Of a DNA stretch of 49,319 nucleotides, positions 32,680 through 39,840 are shown in pieces (positions within the stretch are counted from its first letter, which is position 1; every line of letters starts with the position of its first letter). The notes beneath the pieces are model-generated. The model ran no database searches. It was given only the letters and a program-made list of their open reading frames with translations, and was not told where the DNA came from. Origin of the DNA: a virus. The DNA is taken from the IMG/VR virus record IMGVR_UViG_3300031699_000002, positions 1 to 49,319 of that record; one strand, 5' to 3'. The translations under genes were made by a program, and so were the position numbers.

Positions 32680-33325
32680 AAGGAAGCGGGCATTAAAAAG
32701 CTGTGTGGCACTTCTGTCGGGAGGTATGGATTCAAGTGTGATGGTTGCGTGGGCCCATGAACTTGAATGGGAAGTACACGGACTTACAATACTCTATGGG
32801 TCAAAGCACAATCAACGGGAAGCGAGGAGTGCAAAATGGATCGGGAAGAAATACTGTAAGAGTCATAAGATCCTCAGGCTTGATGGATTAGGGAAGCTGT
32901 TGCAATCGGATCTGATCAAGGGCTCAACTAAGATTCCTAAAGGCGCTGGGTCAATCGTTCCCATGAGAAATGCTATTATGCTTTCCATTGCCAGTGGTTA
33001 TGCAATCTCCAAGGGCGTTAAATATATATACTTGGCAACACACTACGGCGACCACGAGGTTTATCCAGACTGCAGGACTATTTTCAATAGGAGTATTAAG
33101 GATGCTCTTTGGGAAGGCAGTGAAGGAAAAGTAATACTCAGTTTTCCATTTCAGTACGAGTCAAGAGAATACATAATTAACTTGGGAGAAAAATTGGGTG
33201 TGGACTTCAATAAAACGTGGAGCTGTTACATGGGAGGAGAAAAGCCCTGCGGCAAGTGCGGAGCTTGCATTGAGAGGAAGAAAGTTTTTAAGCTCGTTAA
33301 AAAGGAGGATCCGCTATGCTGTTAA
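32672..33325 (+). CDS. queC: 7-cyano-7-deazaguanine synthase
   Basis: A 217-residue enzyme with the PP-loop motif LLSGGMDSSVM (residues ~15-25), the VPMRNAIMLS loop, and the four-Cys zinc site near the C-terminus (WSCYMGGEKPCGKCGACIER). QueC uses two ATP and ammonia to turn 7-carboxy-7-deazaguanine into preQ0. No amidotransferase-like extension is fused, so the simple preQ0 product is expected. It overlaps DpdA by eight bases and the sulfotransferase-like gene by ten. It catalyses the last synthetic step before DpdA insertion. Confidence 0.92.
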   Translation: MSKRKRALKSCVALLSGGMDSSVMVAWAHELEWEVHGLTILYGSKHNQREARSAKWIGKKYCKSHKILRLDGLGKLLQSDLIKGSTKIPKGAGSIVPMRNAIMLSIASGYAISKGVKYIYLATHYGDHEVYPDCRTIFNRSIKDALWEGSEGKVILSFPFQYESREYIINLGEKLGVDFNKTWSCYMGGEKPCGKCGACIERKKVFKLVKKEDPLCC

Positions 33326-34002
33326 TTACTGGTACACAGAGGTCGGGTACAAGTGTATTGAGTAAACTACTGATGAACCTCGGATATGATCTGGGAACCA
33401 GGTCGTGGCATGATGATATAAACGGCGGGCTTGAATCTCCTCATATCTGCTGGGCCATGAGGAAGTATCTCGACCTTCCGGGATTTCCATTCGAGGGGTT
33501 CGATGAATGGATTGGGAATGAAGTTGAACCTATGGATTTAAGTGAACTGGATAAAAAATTTGATGTCCAGAAATTTTCTTTCCTTTTGATGAATCCAAAT
33601 TTTGTCCGTACCTACTTGCACTTGCGTAGGAGAAAGGATAGGTTTCTCATACTAACTCGGGATCCTTCAGATGTGATAAAGTCAAAAGCTTGCACCCGTG
33701 AGAGGGTCGCAAGATTTTATGGCGATCATCGTATCCTAAAATTGGACGCTAAAACTTTGCGTAAAAGGTTTTTTGAATGTCTGGAAATTCTTAATGAAGG
33801 ATCGGAGCTGTTCTCCTTTTTGTTGTTCCCTGATTTTCTTCAGACTCCGAGGCTTGTATATGATAAGATTACGGAATTCGGAGGACTTGATATGCCGTGG
33901 GATGATTTTTTCATGGAGTGGGATCATCTAATTGATTTAGGACTATCGCACACATTCAAAAAGGAGAATGAGGATGATGGTAAAAGTAGCCAGGACATTT
34001 AA
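33316..34002 (+). CDS. Sulfotransferase-like P-loop protein
   Basis: A 228-residue protein. LITGTQRSGTSVLSKLL (residues 3-19) is the 5'-phosphosulfate-binding loop of PAPS-dependent sulfotransferases. LILTRDPSDVIKSKACTRER (near residues 112-131) fits the 3'-phosphate-binding Arg/Ser motif. GYDLGTRSWHDDINGGLESP lies between, a pattern seen in bacterial and phage members. It would move a sulfate from PAPS to an acceptor hydroxyl or amine. Its location between queC and queD, with overlaps on both sides, is not part of the known pathway. Candidate acceptors are modified DNA bases or virion glycans; a kinase-like role is a less likely alternative. Confidence 0.7.
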   Translation: MLLITGTQRSGTSVLSKLLMNLGYDLGTRSWHDDINGGLESPHICWAMRKYLDLPGFPFEGFDEWIGNEVEPMDLSELDKKFDVQKFSFLLMNPNFVRTYLHLRRRKDRFLILTRDPSDVIKSKACTRERVARFYGDHRILKLDAKTLRKRFFECLEILNEGSELFSFLLFPDFLQTPRLVYDKITEFGGLDMPWDDFFMEWDHLIDLGLSHTFKKENEDDGKSSQDI

Positions 34003-34396
34003 ATTTTGTGCTTCCCATAGACTGACTAAGCATAAGGGCCTGTGTAGAAATATACATGGTCACACATACGCCGTGGATCTGGTGATCGAGGACAAGATAA
34101 ACAGCCACACAGGCATGGTTATGGATTTTGCGGAGATGAGAATATTGGAAGAGGAGGTGAAGCATTATTTTGACCATGCTATACTACTGAATAAATATGA
34201 TGAGGAGCTGGTGAAATTCTGTGAGGAACAGGATTACAGGATCGTGTATTTAAAAGATGATCCAACGGCTGAGCTAATTGCGGGGTCGATACTTGAAACA
34301 GCCCGTATGATTTTTCCAGAAGTTAATTCAATATTTATCAGAGTCCACGAGAGTGAAAAAACCTGGGCCGAGGTGTGTTATGTTAAAGGTGAATGA
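33974..34396 (+). CDS. queD: 6-carboxy-tetrahydropterin synthase
   Basis: A 140-residue QueD. FKFCASHRL gives the zinc-binding H15, CRNIHGHTY gives catalytic C24 and zinc-binding H28 and H30, and VHESEKTWAEV gives the conserved Glu near the end. It converts dihydroneopterin triphosphate to 6-carboxy-tetrahydropterin. ATG codons occur at 33968, 33974 and 33977; AAGGAG at 33961-33966 best serves 33974. It overlaps the sulfotransferase-like and QueE genes, so all are probably co-translated. Confidence 0.92.
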   Translation: MMVKVARTFKFCASHRLTKHKGLCRNIHGHTYAVDLVIEDKINSHTGMVMDFAEMRILEEEVKHYFDHAILLNKYDEELVKFCEEQDYRIVYLKDDPTAELIAGSILETARMIFPEVNSIFIRVHESEKTWAEVCYVKGE

Positions 34397-34970
34397 AATA
34401 TTTTATTCCATACAGGGGGAAGGCCATGATGTGGGCGCCCCGCACCTCTTTGTCCGTCTCTCAGGATGTAACATGGCTTGTAGTTTCTGTGATACTGACC
34501 ATAAGAAAGGAATCGAGATATCGGTGGACGATCTATTGCAGTCTATATCTGTCGGCCCATACAAGTTTCTCCCAGTGGTGTTGACGGGCGGGGAGCCGTT
34601 GATGCAACCCGATGTCTGGGATTTTATTGAAGCTGTCAGAAATGTGGGGCGAAGGGTTGTGATAGAAACGAATGGCACTTTTCCTCTGAGGATGAGGAAT
34701 AGGCTGAATACCCATGTATGTGTTAGCCCTAAGATTCCTTTAAAACATGTGAAGATCGGATATATTAACAGCTTGAAACTGTTGTATCCTTTCTTGCCGG
34801 GCTGTGGGTTGAAGGAAGCTTTTGAATTGGATTGTGTCGCGGATCATATCTATATACAGCCGATAGACAATGATCCTAAATATGTGCAGGACATTGTGGG
34901 CATGTTAAAATGGAGCCCAGGTCTTGTTTCCCTGAGTGTTCAAGTCCATAAACTTTTTAAACTGTTATAG
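34380..34970 (+). CDS. queE: 7-carboxy-7-deazaguanine synthase (radical SAM)
   Basis: A 196-residue radical SAM enzyme starting [15 protein letters not shown]. The cluster-binding motif is C30-NMA-C34-SF-C37, the SAM-binding motif is [12 protein letters not shown], and VVIETNGTF follows. It rearranges 6-carboxy-tetrahydropterin into 7-carboxy-7-deazaguanine. ATG 34380 has GAGGTG upstream and lies within the queD 3' end; the frame is open earlier without a start signal. Slightly short for the family, but all core motifs are present. Confidence 0.92.
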   Translation: MLKVNEIFYSIQGEGHDVGAPHLFVRLSGCNMACSFCDTDHKKGIEISVDDLLQSISVGPYKFLPVVLTGGEPLMQPDVWDFIEAVRNVGRRVVIETNGTFPLRMRNRLNTHVCVSPKIPLKHVKIGYINSLKLLYPFLPGCGLKEAFELDCVADHIYIQPIDNDPKYVQDIVGMLKWSPGLVSLSVQVHKLFKLL

Positions 34971-34984
34971 AGGAGGTGGTCTCG

Positions 34985-35869
34985 GTGAAGGTAAAAAATA
35001 TTACGGATAGTGTAGTGAATAAAGCGGCTTTAAAAGTTGCTCGTCAAATTGCCAATTGTAAAGTTCAGCATATTATATTGTACGGGATACCCCGAGGCGG
35101 TTCTGAGGCTGTCATAAGGGTACATGAGGCTTTAAGAAAATGGAGCGGTATTCAAAGCAGTATCACAACTAATGTTAATGAGGCTAACATTATCATCGAT
35201 GATATAGTGGATACTGGTAATACTGCCAGGAAGTACATACAGAGAGGACAGCACTTCTTTGCTCTATTCAAAGCAGACGGAAAAAGTTATGTGAAATTTC
35301 CGTGGGAGAATTCCACTGGCGGGATTGATGATAATATAACCAGGGTGCTTCAGTACATCGGTGAGGATCCGTTACGTGATGGTCTGATAGATACTCCAAA
35401 AAGAATTATCAAGATGTACGGAGAAATCTTTCGCGGGTATAGTGAGGATCCTGCGAAGGTGCTGGGTCGTACTTTTCGAATGTCTGTGGATGAAATGATC
35501 ATCGTTAGAGATATACAATTTTATTCCATGTGTGAACATCATATGATGCCTTTCTTTGGAAAAGTTCATATCGCTTACATACCCACTGGCGGACTTGTTG
35601 TTGGTCTTTCAAAGCTTGCACGGGTCGTGGACTGCTTTGCCAAGCGCCTACAGATACAGGAGAGGATGACTGAGCAGATATCAGGCAGCATTGAAAAGAG
35701 ATTGAAGGCGAAGGGCGTGGCTGTGATCGTAGAGGGCCAGCATTTATGTATGCAGATGAGGGGAGTGCAGAAACAGGGCTCGGTGATGGTGACAAGCTCG
35801 TTGAAAGGCAGTATGAAAGAGGAGCGGGCAAGGATTGAATTATTACTTTTAAAAAATGGAGGAGTGTAA
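34985..35869 (+). CDS. folE: Phosphoribosyltransferase-GTP cyclohydrolase I fusion
   Basis: A 294-residue two-domain enzyme starting at GTG 34985, eight bases after AGGAGG. Residues ~1-105 are a type I phosphoribosyltransferase-like domain: [12 protein letters not shown] (residues ~32-43) and the PRPP loop [17 protein letters not shown] (68-84). Residues ~115-294 are GTP cyclohydrolase [15 protein letters not shown], then [11 protein letters not shown] (zinc C183 and H186), [11 protein letters not shown] and [10 protein letters not shown] (zinc C255). FolE opens the deazaguanine pathway by making dihydroneopterin triphosphate from GTP. The front domain could convert the guanine freed by DpdA back to GMP. 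The fusion frame is uninterrupted. Confidence 0.88.
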   Translation: MKVKNITDSVVNKAALKVARQIANCKVQHIILYGIPRGGSEAVIRVHEALRKWSGIQSSITTNVNEANIIIDDIVDTGNTARKYIQRGQHFFALFKADGKSYVKFPWENSTGGIDDNITRVLQYIGEDPLRDGLIDTPKRIIKMYGEIFRGYSEDPAKVLGRTFRMSVDEMIIVRDIQFYSMCEHHMMPFFGKVHIAYIPTGGLVVGLSKLARVVDCFAKRLQIQERMTEQISGSIEKRLKAKGVAVIVEGQHLCMQMRGVQKQGSVMVTSSLKGSMKEERARIELLLLKNGGV

Positions 35870-36288
35870 TGTTTATTGAATTAACAGAGATGCCGGAGAT
35901 GACTAAGGGCATCACGGGTATGGTTAAAGTGATTGGAAAAGAGCCAAGGAAGTTCAGGGTCTGTATTGATCACATTGCCGCCATCGTCCCAGTGGATGAC
36001 ACGTGTTGCCAGATTTTTATGAAAAGCGGAATACTCGGGAAGATTCAGCCGGCGGAAACTTATCAGGAAGTTGTCGATCTGATTAATAATTTTCTTTGCA
36101 CGGATAAGTATAATTTTCAGGTGTACACGGAAGGAGAGGTGTTGGACTTCTGTGAACGGTATGATATACCTACTTCTGATGTAGGAGGGATGGAATATAT
36201 CAGGCAGTCAGTTATGGAGGCTGATATTAATTTTTCAAAAATGCCTTTGGATGATCTGAGAGTATATTGCTATATCATAAATTCGTAA
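35869..36288 (+). CDS. Hypothetical protein closing the modification cluster
   Basis: A 139-residue protein with a TAATG overlap to the FolE fusion. The first ~70 residues have a small strand-helix pattern (RVCIDHIAAIVPVDDTCCQI, then TYQEVVDLINNFL) faintly like FlbD-type small proteins; the rest is helical and acidic. No enzyme motif is visible. Tight coupling suggests a role with the modification genes. Control region B starts just past its stop. Confidence 0.55.
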   Translation: MFIELTEMPEMTKGITGMVKVIGKEPRKFRVCIDHIAAIVPVDDTCCQIFMKSGILGKIQPAETYQEVVDLINNFLCTDKYNFQVYTEGEVLDFCERYDIPTSDVGGMEYIRQSVMEADINFSKMPLDDLRVYCYIINS

Positions 36289-36304
36289 AAATTTTTAGAA
36301 TTAT

Positions 36305-36447
36305 AAAACGCAAGAAAAATGCATGACTGGTACCATAGTGTATGTCTATATTATATATCAAGAGCCAATATTTTTTTTTCTTCCAATATATAATAGTGTT
36401 GTATGTATACATACTCTATGGTATTAGTCATGCGTTTTTCATGCAAA
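36305..36447. repeat. Control region B: second copy of the inverted-arm element
   Basis: The left arm (36305-36326, AAAACGCAAGAAAAATGCAT then GA) and right arm (36428-36447, TCATGCGTTTTTCATGCAAA then A) are inverted copies. The right arm read on the other strand shares GCATGAAAAACGCATGA with the left arm of region A. The core at 36344-36366 matches region A at 22 of 23 positions, again followed by a T-run. A 14-base palindrome lies at 36401-36414. The element fills the gap between the modification cluster and the small-gene block and ends at the ribosome site of the next gene. Confidence 0.75.
36399..36427 (+). promoter_or_regulatory. Candidate promoter or operator within control region B
   Basis: GTATGTATACATAC at 36401-36414 is a perfect 14-base palindrome, as dimeric repressors bind. 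TTGTAT (36399-36404), 17 bases and TATTAG (36422-36427) give a weak sigma70-like pair overlapping it. This is the only gap of any size in front of the 36.4-39.8 kb genes. The promoter match is modest. Confidence 0.35.
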
Positions 36448-36457
36448 AGAGGAGAAC

Positions 36458-36757
36458 ATGATCCAAAAGTATTTAATAATGAAGGGGATGGAATTTTGTA
36501 TTGCAATGAAATGGCATCCACAAAAAAAGGAACTGACAGTGGGTGGACATGGATCGATGAGGGAGGACATGGTATACATTGTCAAGAGTTGTTTTGGTAT
36601 GGCTGATGAAAAGTTTGAGGAGAAGTGGACACAGCGGAACAAAGTCAGGTTTGTTTTCAATTGCTTGGAAGAGGATTTAAATACTGCTATAACATATATG
36701 GATGGGCTGGGCTATACTATACGGCCTGTCCGTGAACACGGGAGGTTGATGAGATGA
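36458..36757 (+). CDS. Hypothetical protein, first gene after control region B
   Basis: A 99-residue protein starting MIQKYLIMKGMEFCIAMKW, with GAGGAG upstream. It has a mixed strand-helix pattern (MVYIVKSCFGMADEKFEEKW; CLEEDLNTAITYMDGLGYT) and no recognised motif. As the first gene after a promoter-like region it may be a regulator or host-takeover protein. Its stop overlaps an ATG at 36754. Confidence 0.55.
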   Translation: MIQKYLIMKGMEFCIAMKWHPQKKELTVGGHGSMREDMVYIVKSCFGMADEKFEEKWTQRNKVRFVFNCLEEDLNTAITYMDGLGYTIRPVREHGRLMR

Positions 36758-37071
36758 GCCTATGTCCGATTGAGAAATGTTGGGTAGGGTACTTAGCACA
36801 TAAATATGGAAAATCAAGATTGATAGAGGAGGTGAAATCCTATGTTCCTGAGCAAAGCAAACTTGGAGACGATACAGGCAGTAAGGAAGGACAAATCAAC
36901 TCCAGCACTGTACGTGATGTACATGGAGAGGAAAGGTTCCACGGTGTGTGTAAGTCAGAGAGCAGTGATGGCAGTGGGCCCAGTGAAAAAGGAGATCAGG
37001 GAGAAACTGAAATTCCTATCAGAGACAGAACAGACCCAGGATGTGGTCACTCTGCAGGGTGCGACTATTGA
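36754..37071 (+). CDS. Doubtful small ORF overlapping the next gene
   Basis: A 105-residue frame with a good ribosome site (GGAGG at 36741-36745) and an ATGA overlap with the previous gene. The first ~30 residues (CPIEKCWVGYLAHKYGKSRL) look protein-like, but the rest overlaps the gene at 36842 by 230 bases and becomes Ser/Gly/Asp-rich, as out-of-frame translations do. It may be real with a short meaningful N-terminus, or a shadow. Confidence 0.25.
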   Translation: MSLCPIEKCWVGYLAHKYGKSRLIEEVKSYVPEQSKLGDDTGSKEGQINSSTVRDVHGEERFHGVCKSESSDGSGPSEKGDQGETEIPIRDRTDPGCGHSAGCDY

Positions 37072-37576
37072 TGTAGTTCTGAAGAACATGCCATCGGATA
37101 CTATGTTCAAGGGATTGCTGGAGCACTGTGACATAAACGAGCAGGGTACGGCTGTACTGTCTGATGGGAAAATGAGTAAGAGCATAAGGGGCAAGGTCGT
37201 GAAAATGAAGCCTATGCCCTACAGAGAGCTGCTTAGGAGAGCTTTGGTAAAGAAAAAGGTAGCACGATCGGCTGTTAATCTTTCGAGGCTCAGGGCCATG
37301 TTGGATTCTATAGAAAAGGCATGCGGTGATAAAAGCGGTGAGCTTCCTATCTTCATTGAGTTTTCGGATCAAGATGATATAATAATCAGAACAGAACATC
37401 CGAGGTTTGGTCAAAGAATTATTGGAATAATGACGGCCCTACGAGGAGGGACATGGTTAAAGGAGGACGAATGGGAGAATGGATTGAAGTCTATGACAGA
37501 TCAGGGAACTTTGTTGGGGAAATTGAAGATAAGGAAATCAAAAAAGCGGAAAAAGCTAAGGCTGAAAATAAAGTAA
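36842..37576 (+). CDS. Hypothetical protein, possibly clamp-like fold
   Basis: A 244-residue protein with an excellent ribosome site (GAGGAGGTG at 36826-36834). Residues ~70-205 alternate helices and strands (YRELLRRALVKKKVARSAVN; GELPIFIEFSDQDDIIIRTE), with a faint resemblance to sliding-clamp-like proteins that I cannot confirm. The C-terminus is highly basic (KIRKSKKRKKLRLKIK). Its last 106 bases overlap the next gene. A DNA-binding function is plausible. Confidence 0.6.
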   Translation: MFLSKANLETIQAVRKDKSTPALYVMYMERKGSTVCVSQRAVMAVGPVKKEIREKLKFLSETEQTQDVVTLQGATIDVVLKNMPSDTMFKGLLEHCDINEQGTAVLSDGKMSKSIRGKVVKMKPMPYRELLRRALVKKKVARSAVNLSRLRAMLDSIEKACGDKSGELPIFIEFSDQDDIIIRTEHPRFGQRIIGIMTALRGGTWLKEDEWENGLKSMTDQGTLLGKLKIRKSKKRKKLRLKIK

Positions 37577-37755
37577 AGGAGGAAGTCTGCTTCAAAGAAT
37601 TCTTCCGTCAGCCAGCTGAGAATGTTATAATCAGTAGAGGAACGATGGAGCGGGCGGCGTTTATGATTGCGTTTATTGAAACGCATGGCTTGGGAAAGGA
37701 ACTGAATAAAAGCTGGGAGTTATTTCAATTGGAAAGGAGGGATGGAGATGCTTAA
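37471..37755 (+). CDS. Hypothetical protein
   Basis: A 94-residue protein starting MGEWIEVYDRSGNFVGEIED. ATG 37471 follows AAAGGAGG closely and is preferred over ATG 37453, which precedes that site. A Lys/Glu-rich helix (residues ~18-35) follows an N-terminal strand pair, and a second helix begins MERAAFMIAFIETHG. It overlaps both neighbours. Function is unknown. Confidence 0.55.
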   Translation: MGEWIEVYDRSGNFVGEIEDKEIKKAEKAKAENKVKEEVCFKEFFRQPAENVIISRGTMERAAFMIAFIETHGLGKELNKSWELFQLERRDGDA

Positions 37756-38008
37756 GGGATTGATGAAAATACTGGGACTGACAATGAGGGAGCCTCGAGC
37801 GCCGGAGCAGGGGAAGGCGGAATCACAATTGAAATCAAAGTCTGCACCGAAGAAAAGAAACGGTAGAGTATCAAGGGAGAGGCGCGGTGATAAGGGGTGC
37901 TTTGGTGGTCCGGGTAGTGTTGGGAGGAAAATGTCAAGGCGATTAAAAAGAAGGGCCGGCGACTATCTCAGTTTTTTAACCGGAGCAAGGAGGAAGAAAA
38001 GTGCCTGA
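37748..38008 (+). CDS. Small very basic protein
   Basis: An 86-residue Arg/Lys-rich protein starting MLKGLMKILGLTMREPR. ATG 37748 lies eight bases after AAGGAGG; ATG 37742 is too near. It has an amphipathic N-terminal helix and basic patches (SAPKKRNGRVSRERRGDKG; RRLKRRAGDYLSF). It probably binds nucleic acid or membranes. It overlaps genes on both sides, in line with a compact operon of small accessory genes. Confidence 0.5.
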   Translation: MLKGLMKILGLTMREPRAPEQGKAESQLKSKSAPKKRNGRVSRERRGDKGCFGGPGSVGRKMSRRLKRRAGDYLSFLTGARRKKSA

Positions 38009-38270
38009 GAAAAAGAAAAGGATATGGCAGAATACTGGGAATTGTTGGTATCGTAATTACGGGCTCGTGACAGTTTGTTTGTATTGCTCGGACAGCGGGA
38101 AGCTCTGGTGGTACACGGCGAGCGGGTCGATGAAGACTGACATGTCAAAAACGTTTAAGGAATTGGAGGACTGTCTGGGCGATATGGTTGCGCATGTACG
38201 ATCTGAAGGGGCACGGATTGTATCGGAGGCAAGCAATTTGAATACCGGCATTGAAGAAATAAAGGAGTGA
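38001..38270 (+). CDS. Hypothetical small protein (GTG start)
   Basis: An 89-residue protein starting at GTG 38001, six bases after AGGAGG. The N-terminal half is rich in aromatic residues and cysteine (GNCWYRNYGLVTVCLYCSDS); the C-terminal half is helical and acidic (FKELEDCLGDMVAHVRSEGA). No family is recognised. It overlaps the preceding gene by eight bases. Confidence 0.5.
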   Translation: MPEKKKRIWQNTGNCWYRNYGLVTVCLYCSDSGKLWWYTASGSMKTDMSKTFKELEDCLGDMVAHVRSEGARIVSEASNLNTGIEEIKE

Positions 38271-38274
38271 TGGA

Positions 38275-38592
38275 ATGAAATTAAAACCTTGTCCGTTTTG
38301 TGGTAGCAAAGCTAAAATGGATCGGACGGAAGGAATGGATCTCTACATTTCATGCACCAACATTAAATGTGGTGCAATGGTAGGTCCTGATTATAACGAA
38401 GATATTGTAAAAATGTCTAAAACCTGGAACCGCCGTTCACAGGACATCGGAACAAAAGCACAGGCCACCAACAAACGCTATGTGACGGCTCGGAAAGTAT
38501 GGTGTGAATGGCTAGAATATCGAGAGGAATTCCATGGAGAGTCTTTTCCTGTATGGTTGCAGGAGCGCCTCAATGCTTCGCAAAGCACATAA
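38275..38592 (+). CDS. Lar-like restriction alleviation protein
   Basis: A 105-residue protein. The first ~55 residues fit the Lar family zinc finger: LKPCPFCGSKAKM, then ISCTNIKCGAMVG and the closing TWNRRS. Lar proteins of lambdoid elements lower host type I restriction. The rest (residues ~60-105) is a helical extension with a WCEWLEYREEFHGE segment. In this phage it would complement the deazaguanine base modification as a second anti-restriction measure. Many phage proteins with this zinc finger are only assumed to be Lar-like, so function is moderately sure. Confidence 0.65.
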   Translation: MKLKPCPFCGSKAKMDRTEGMDLYISCTNIKCGAMVGPDYNEDIVKMSKTWNRRSQDIGTKAQATNKRYVTARKVWCEWLEYREEFHGESFPVWLQERLNASQST

Positions 38593-38639
38593 CGTCAAAC
38601 GTTGTGGTGCATGGCTTTTAATTATAAGGAGGGATGGGA

Positions 38640-39062
38640 ATGAATCGGCTAAAGAAGATTGTAAATGAAGTGGTACCGACGAGCGAGGCGAGGAATTGGA
38701 TGTACTCTTTACTGAAAGAGATTATCAATCAATGGCCGTTGGAAGGTGTTCATATATTGAATGATTATTTTTTGAAGGATGAGGATGTGGCGGATCATAT
38801 GAATCCTGGCGCTATTCATGTAAATCAAATATACAGAAATAGAAACACAAAAAATTATTATACTATCAAAGGCACATGGGATGGGCGGCGTCCTGATGTA
38901 TCGGCGGCATGGCTGATGAGGAGTGATGGGACAGGTCATGCTTATGCTTGGCATGTTACGGCAGTAAAAAATGTTTGGGATATATCGGAGGAAGAGTTTG
39001 AGGATATGTGTGGCGGTCGTTCAGTGTGGTTTACTTTAGTTGAGGAGGCGGGTGATGAATAG
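38640..39062 (+). CDS. Hypothetical protein
   Basis: A 140-residue protein starting MNRLKKIVNEVVPTSEARNW, with AGGAGG before it. The N-terminal third is helical; the remainder is mixed and rich in Trp and Asp (WDGRRPDVSAAWLMRSDGTG; FEDMCGGRSVWFTLVEE). No motif is recognised. A short inverted repeat (AACGT-CAA-ACGTT, 38591-38603) lies in the 47-base gap upstream. Confidence 0.55.
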   Translation: MNRLKKIVNEVVPTSEARNWMYSLLKEIINQWPLEGVHILNDYFLKDEDVADHMNPGAIHVNQIYRNRNTKNYYTIKGTWDGRRPDVSAAWLMRSDGTGHAYAWHVTAVKNVWDISEEEFEDMCGGRSVWFTLVEEAGDE

Positions 39063-39507
39063 GATAATGAATGAACAAGATTTGAAAGATTTAAAGAGAG
39101 CGATGGTAAAAAGCATTGAGCATTGGATGGAGATATTACACGTATTCACGACTCCGGGTATTTGTATTAACATCAATTCAAGTACAAGGACGATAAATTA
39201 CGTGGAGGATGGGCAGGAGTTAATTGTTCATTATGATATCCTTGGATGCGCATTGTGCGATATGTTTCTTGACCCTAATGCCATTCGGAGTTTCAGATGC
39301 AGAGGATGTCCCGTTTGTAATCACAATAAAGGATTATATAATTTGTGTATTGGGACGCCCTGGTTAGGTTTTCATGAATGTCCTAATAAGGAGACTGCAA
39401 AGGCGATGTTGGAATTTTTATTAATGGTAGGAAGGAAGGAGGGGTTGATACCGGATTGCTTTAAACTTAATTTTGAAATGGAGGTGGTAAGTGAAAAAGG
39501 AAACTAA
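39055..39507 (+). CDS. Cysteine-rich hypothetical protein
   Basis: A 150-residue protein starting MNRIMNEQDLKDLKRAM at ATG 39055, after GAGGAGG. The middle holds several cysteines (LGCALCDMF; CRGCPVCNHNKG) and a later HEC, enough for a zinc site. The ends are helical. It overlaps both flanking genes. A nucleic-acid or protein-binding role is possible; no family is recognised. Confidence 0.5.
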   Translation: MNRIMNEQDLKDLKRAMVKSIEHWMEILHVFTTPGICININSSTRTINYVEDGQELIVHYDILGCALCDMFLDPNAIRSFRCRGCPVCNHNKGLYNLCIGTPWLGFHECPNKETAKAMLEFLLMVGRKEGLIPDCFKLNFEMEVVSEKGN

Positions 39508-39826
39508 GAAAGTGCTACTGACACTTGGGTTGCAGGTGCTGGTGGGGGCGGTCAAGGGATGGTGGGACAGGAGACAGACGAGGAATAAACAGTTAGAGGC
39601 GCTTAGAGTGATGACACGTAGGACACGGGAACAGTGCGGGGAAGTCATGAAAAGGTTAGAGGCAGTGAGGGACAGGTTGAATGTGACGGCTGTATGGGAG
39701 GGGGATACTATAACATTGAATGATTTGTTGAGGGTGATGGTGAATGAAGTGCGGGCGGGTTGGCCTGTGGATTCTTTTTTGGAGAGAATGGAACGCAGGG
39801 CAGGTTTGTCAAATATAGGAGAATAA
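39491..39826 (+). CDS. Hypothetical protein with membrane-helix-like start (GTG)
   Basis: A 111-residue protein starting at GTG 39491 with GGAGGTGG upstream. The first ~24 residues are amphipathic to hydrophobic (VLLTLGLQVLVGAVKGWWD), then a long Arg-rich helix (LRVMTRRTREQCGEVMKRLE). Membrane association of the N-terminus is possible. It precedes the small terminase gene. Confidence 0.45.
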   Translation: MKKETKKVLLTLGLQVLVGAVKGWWDRRQTRNKQLEALRVMTRRTREQCGEVMKRLEAVRDRLNVTAVWEGDTITLNDLLRVMVNEVRAGWPVDSFLERMERRAGLSNIGE

Positions 39827-39840
39827 TATATTTTTATGTT

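Noticed and set aside
35869-36288. Call as a flagellar FlbD protein
   Set aside because: The resemblance covers only a short N-terminal pattern and there is no flagellar context.
36842-37576. Firm call as a sliding clamp
   Set aside because: Only a faint strand-helix resemblance; length and lack of clear repeats do not support it without a structure.
38591-38603. AACGT-CAA-ACGTT inverted repeat as a terminator
   Set aside because: A 5-bp stem with no T-run is too weak; it may be a small operator or nothing.
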